Assembly (NCBI GenBank): GCA_002293275.1 | Contig: DBCX01000045.1 | Coordinates: 40,625-46,938, forward strand | Source: Cyanobacteria bacterium UBA947 | GTDB taxonomy: Bacteria; Cyanobacteriota; Vampirovibrionia; Gastranaerophilales; Gastranaerophilaceae | Direction of reading: 5' to 3' | DNA length: 6,314 nucleotides | Made by a program: the position numbers and the translations under genes | In this document: positions 5,767 through 6,314 of the stretch, piece by piece | Position numbering within the stretch: the stretch's first letter is position 1 | Layout of the letters: each line of letters opens with the position of its first letter | Notes under the pieces: generated by a model | What the model was told of the DNA's origin: nothing | The model's input: the letters and a program-made list of their open reading frames with translations, nothing else | Database searches by the model: none

Positions 5767-5779
5767 TTTTGTTATCTCC
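5764..5779 (-). promoter_or_regulatory. RBS and ATG start of the response regulator
   Basis: Minus-strand GGAG (5779-5776) is 9 bases before the ATG at 5766-5764. It overlaps the in-frame GTG at 5781-5779, which therefore is unlikely to be the start. No convincing -35/-10 pair was found for this gene in 5767-5871. Confidence 0.7.
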
Positions 5780-5830
5780 ACTAATGTAATACCTACTCTA
5801 TTAATTAAAGTACAGCTTTTGTTTTTGGTC

Positions 5831-5850
5831 TACTAGCCGGTTGGCTAGTA
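5831..5850. promoter_or_regulatory. Perfect palindrome between divergent genes, probable operator
   Basis: TACTAGCC (5831-5838) and GGCTAGTA (5843-5850) are exact reverse complements around GGTT. The site lies midway between the response-regulator start and the divergent gene at 5872, covering where the -35 box of the plus-strand promoter would fall. Its position between two 5' ends and the lack of a following T tract argue against a terminator. A dimeric DNA-binding protein is the likely reader, possibly the adjacent NarL-type regulator (inference). Confidence 0.62.
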
Positions 5851-5856
5851 TGTTTG

Positions 5857-5865
5857 TGATATGAT
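5857..5865 (+). promoter_or_regulatory. Predicted extended -10 promoter of the gene at 5872
   Basis: TGA followed by TATGAT (5860-5865; 5 of 6 to TATAAT) makes an extended -10 element. No good -35 is present; the expected place falls in the 5831-5850 palindrome. The start point would be near 5871-5873, at the ATG itself. Confidence 0.5.
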
Positions 5866-5871
5866 TAAATT

Positions 5872-6314
5872 ATGTTCAAAAAGGAAGAAGAAATTTCAAT
5901 AAATGAAATCTATTCGGCGGTGAAAAAGTTCTATGCGGTTGAGATTCCGTTTGAGCGCCAGAGATATCTGGAAGATACGGTCACCGAATACGGATACTTG
6001 AACATCCCGTATACTCAGGCGTTGAAAGAACTCTCCCCCGCGGAGATTTTTCACGGGCTGGAAGTCAAGTGGGAAAATGAGGGTGTGTTTAAAAACGGCG
6101 TGTTTAGATACGACAAGATAAGCCCGCTTGCGCGCCACAAAATAAAAGATACCGGCTGGTTTAAAAAAGAGGGCCACAACATAAAACTCATCAACCTTGC
6201 AGGGCTCGGTGACGGCAACGAAACAACCGATACGGGAAAATTTATTGACTGGCTGCGGCAGCTTTTGATTTTGCCAACGGGTAAACCCGCCGGCGGCAGA
6301 CCGGGCGAGGGCTG
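5872..6314 (+). CDS. Unrecognised protein, 5' part only (runs off the window)
   Basis: The frame stays open from the ATG at 5872 to the end, giving 147 codons plus two bases. I do not recognise a family. The visible part is soluble and charged, with no signal peptide or membrane segment: an acidic/lysine start (MFKKEEEIS), FERQRYLEDTVTEYGYLNIPY (read as two blocks around residues 26-46), a tryptophan in EVKWENEGVFKNGVFRYD, then KKEGHNIKLINLAGLGDGNETTD (two blocks around 102-124), FIDWLRQLLILPTG and a Gly/Pro-rich end at the window edge. The codon pattern matches its neighbours. There is no SD upstream of the ATG, and the promoter -10 ends 6 bases before it. An AAGGAAGAAG run lies just inside the gene but no in-frame start follows at proper spacing. 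Confidence 0.72.
   Translation, partial: MFKKEEEISINEIYSAVKKFYAVEIPFERQRYLEDTVTEYGYLNIPYTQALKELSPAEIFHGLEVKWENEGVFKNGVFRYDKISPLARHKIKDTGWFKKEGHNIKLINLAGLGDGNETTDTGKFIDWLRQLLILPTGKPAGGRPGEG

Noticed and set aside
5903..5923. Six-codon out-of-frame ORF after an AAGGAAGAAG run inside the gene at 5872
   Set aside because: Purine-rich Lys/Glu codons easily imitate an SD, and so short an ORF arises readily by chance; nothing else supports it.

Overview
The window looks like a piece of bacterial chromosome with no sign of phage, insertion sequence or CRISPR. Gene content suggests a lineage close to the Cyanobacteria/Melainabacteria group, most likely a gut-type Gastranaerophilales (Vampirovibrionia). 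The pointers are a response regulator resembling ones I recall from that group, a pilin-like protein with a C-terminal DxNG...PNxxGxDxF block of the kind seen in Melainabacteria and Elusimicrobia, and RNase Y beside a YmdB-type phosphodiesterase. This placement is recalled and inferred, not tested.

Layout. (1) 1-3555, plus strand: a tightly packed operon of four genes overlapping by 11, 11 and 14 bases. It holds rny (RNase Y, 5' end outside the window), a YmdB/TIGR00282 metallophosphoesterase, a PHP-family phosphoesterase and a membrane-anchored pilin-like protein. Two of the three starts that can be seen are TTG, each placed by a Shine-Dalgarno sequence inside the preceding gene. (2) 3574-3855, minus strand: a small Tyr/Asn/Gly-rich protein with a glycine-rich hydrophobic tail. 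(3) 3937-5104, plus strand: a P-loop kinase resembling animal-type phosphomevalonate kinase and T4-type dNMP kinase, then ispD 4 bases later. (4) 5101-5766, minus strand: a NarL/LuxR response regulator whose stop codon overlaps that of ispD tail to tail. (5) 5872-6314, plus strand: the 5' part of an unrecognised gene running off the window.

How the parts may fit. The first operon joins an mRNA-degrading endonuclease to two predicted metal-dependent phosphoesterases, which suggests RNA turnover or nucleotide signalling. The kinase-ispD pair suggests isoprenoid precursor metabolism, but the kinase resembles a mevalonate-route enzyme while IspD belongs to the MEP route. Both divergent intergenic regions (3856-3936 and 5767-5871) carry compact regulatory architecture. 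In the first, two promoters appear to share the same bases as opposing -35 boxes. In the second, a perfect 8+4+8 palindrome covers the -35 region of an extended -10 promoter. In both, the plus-strand promoter points to a transcript starting at or within a base or two of the ATG, i.e. leaderless.

No stretch longer than about 105 bases lacks a gene. The most unusual points are the kinase-ispD pairing, the overlapping -35 boxes with predicted leaderless starts, a repeat-laden in-frame insertion beside the YmdB metal-binding motif, and the pilin-like protein in an RNase Y operon.
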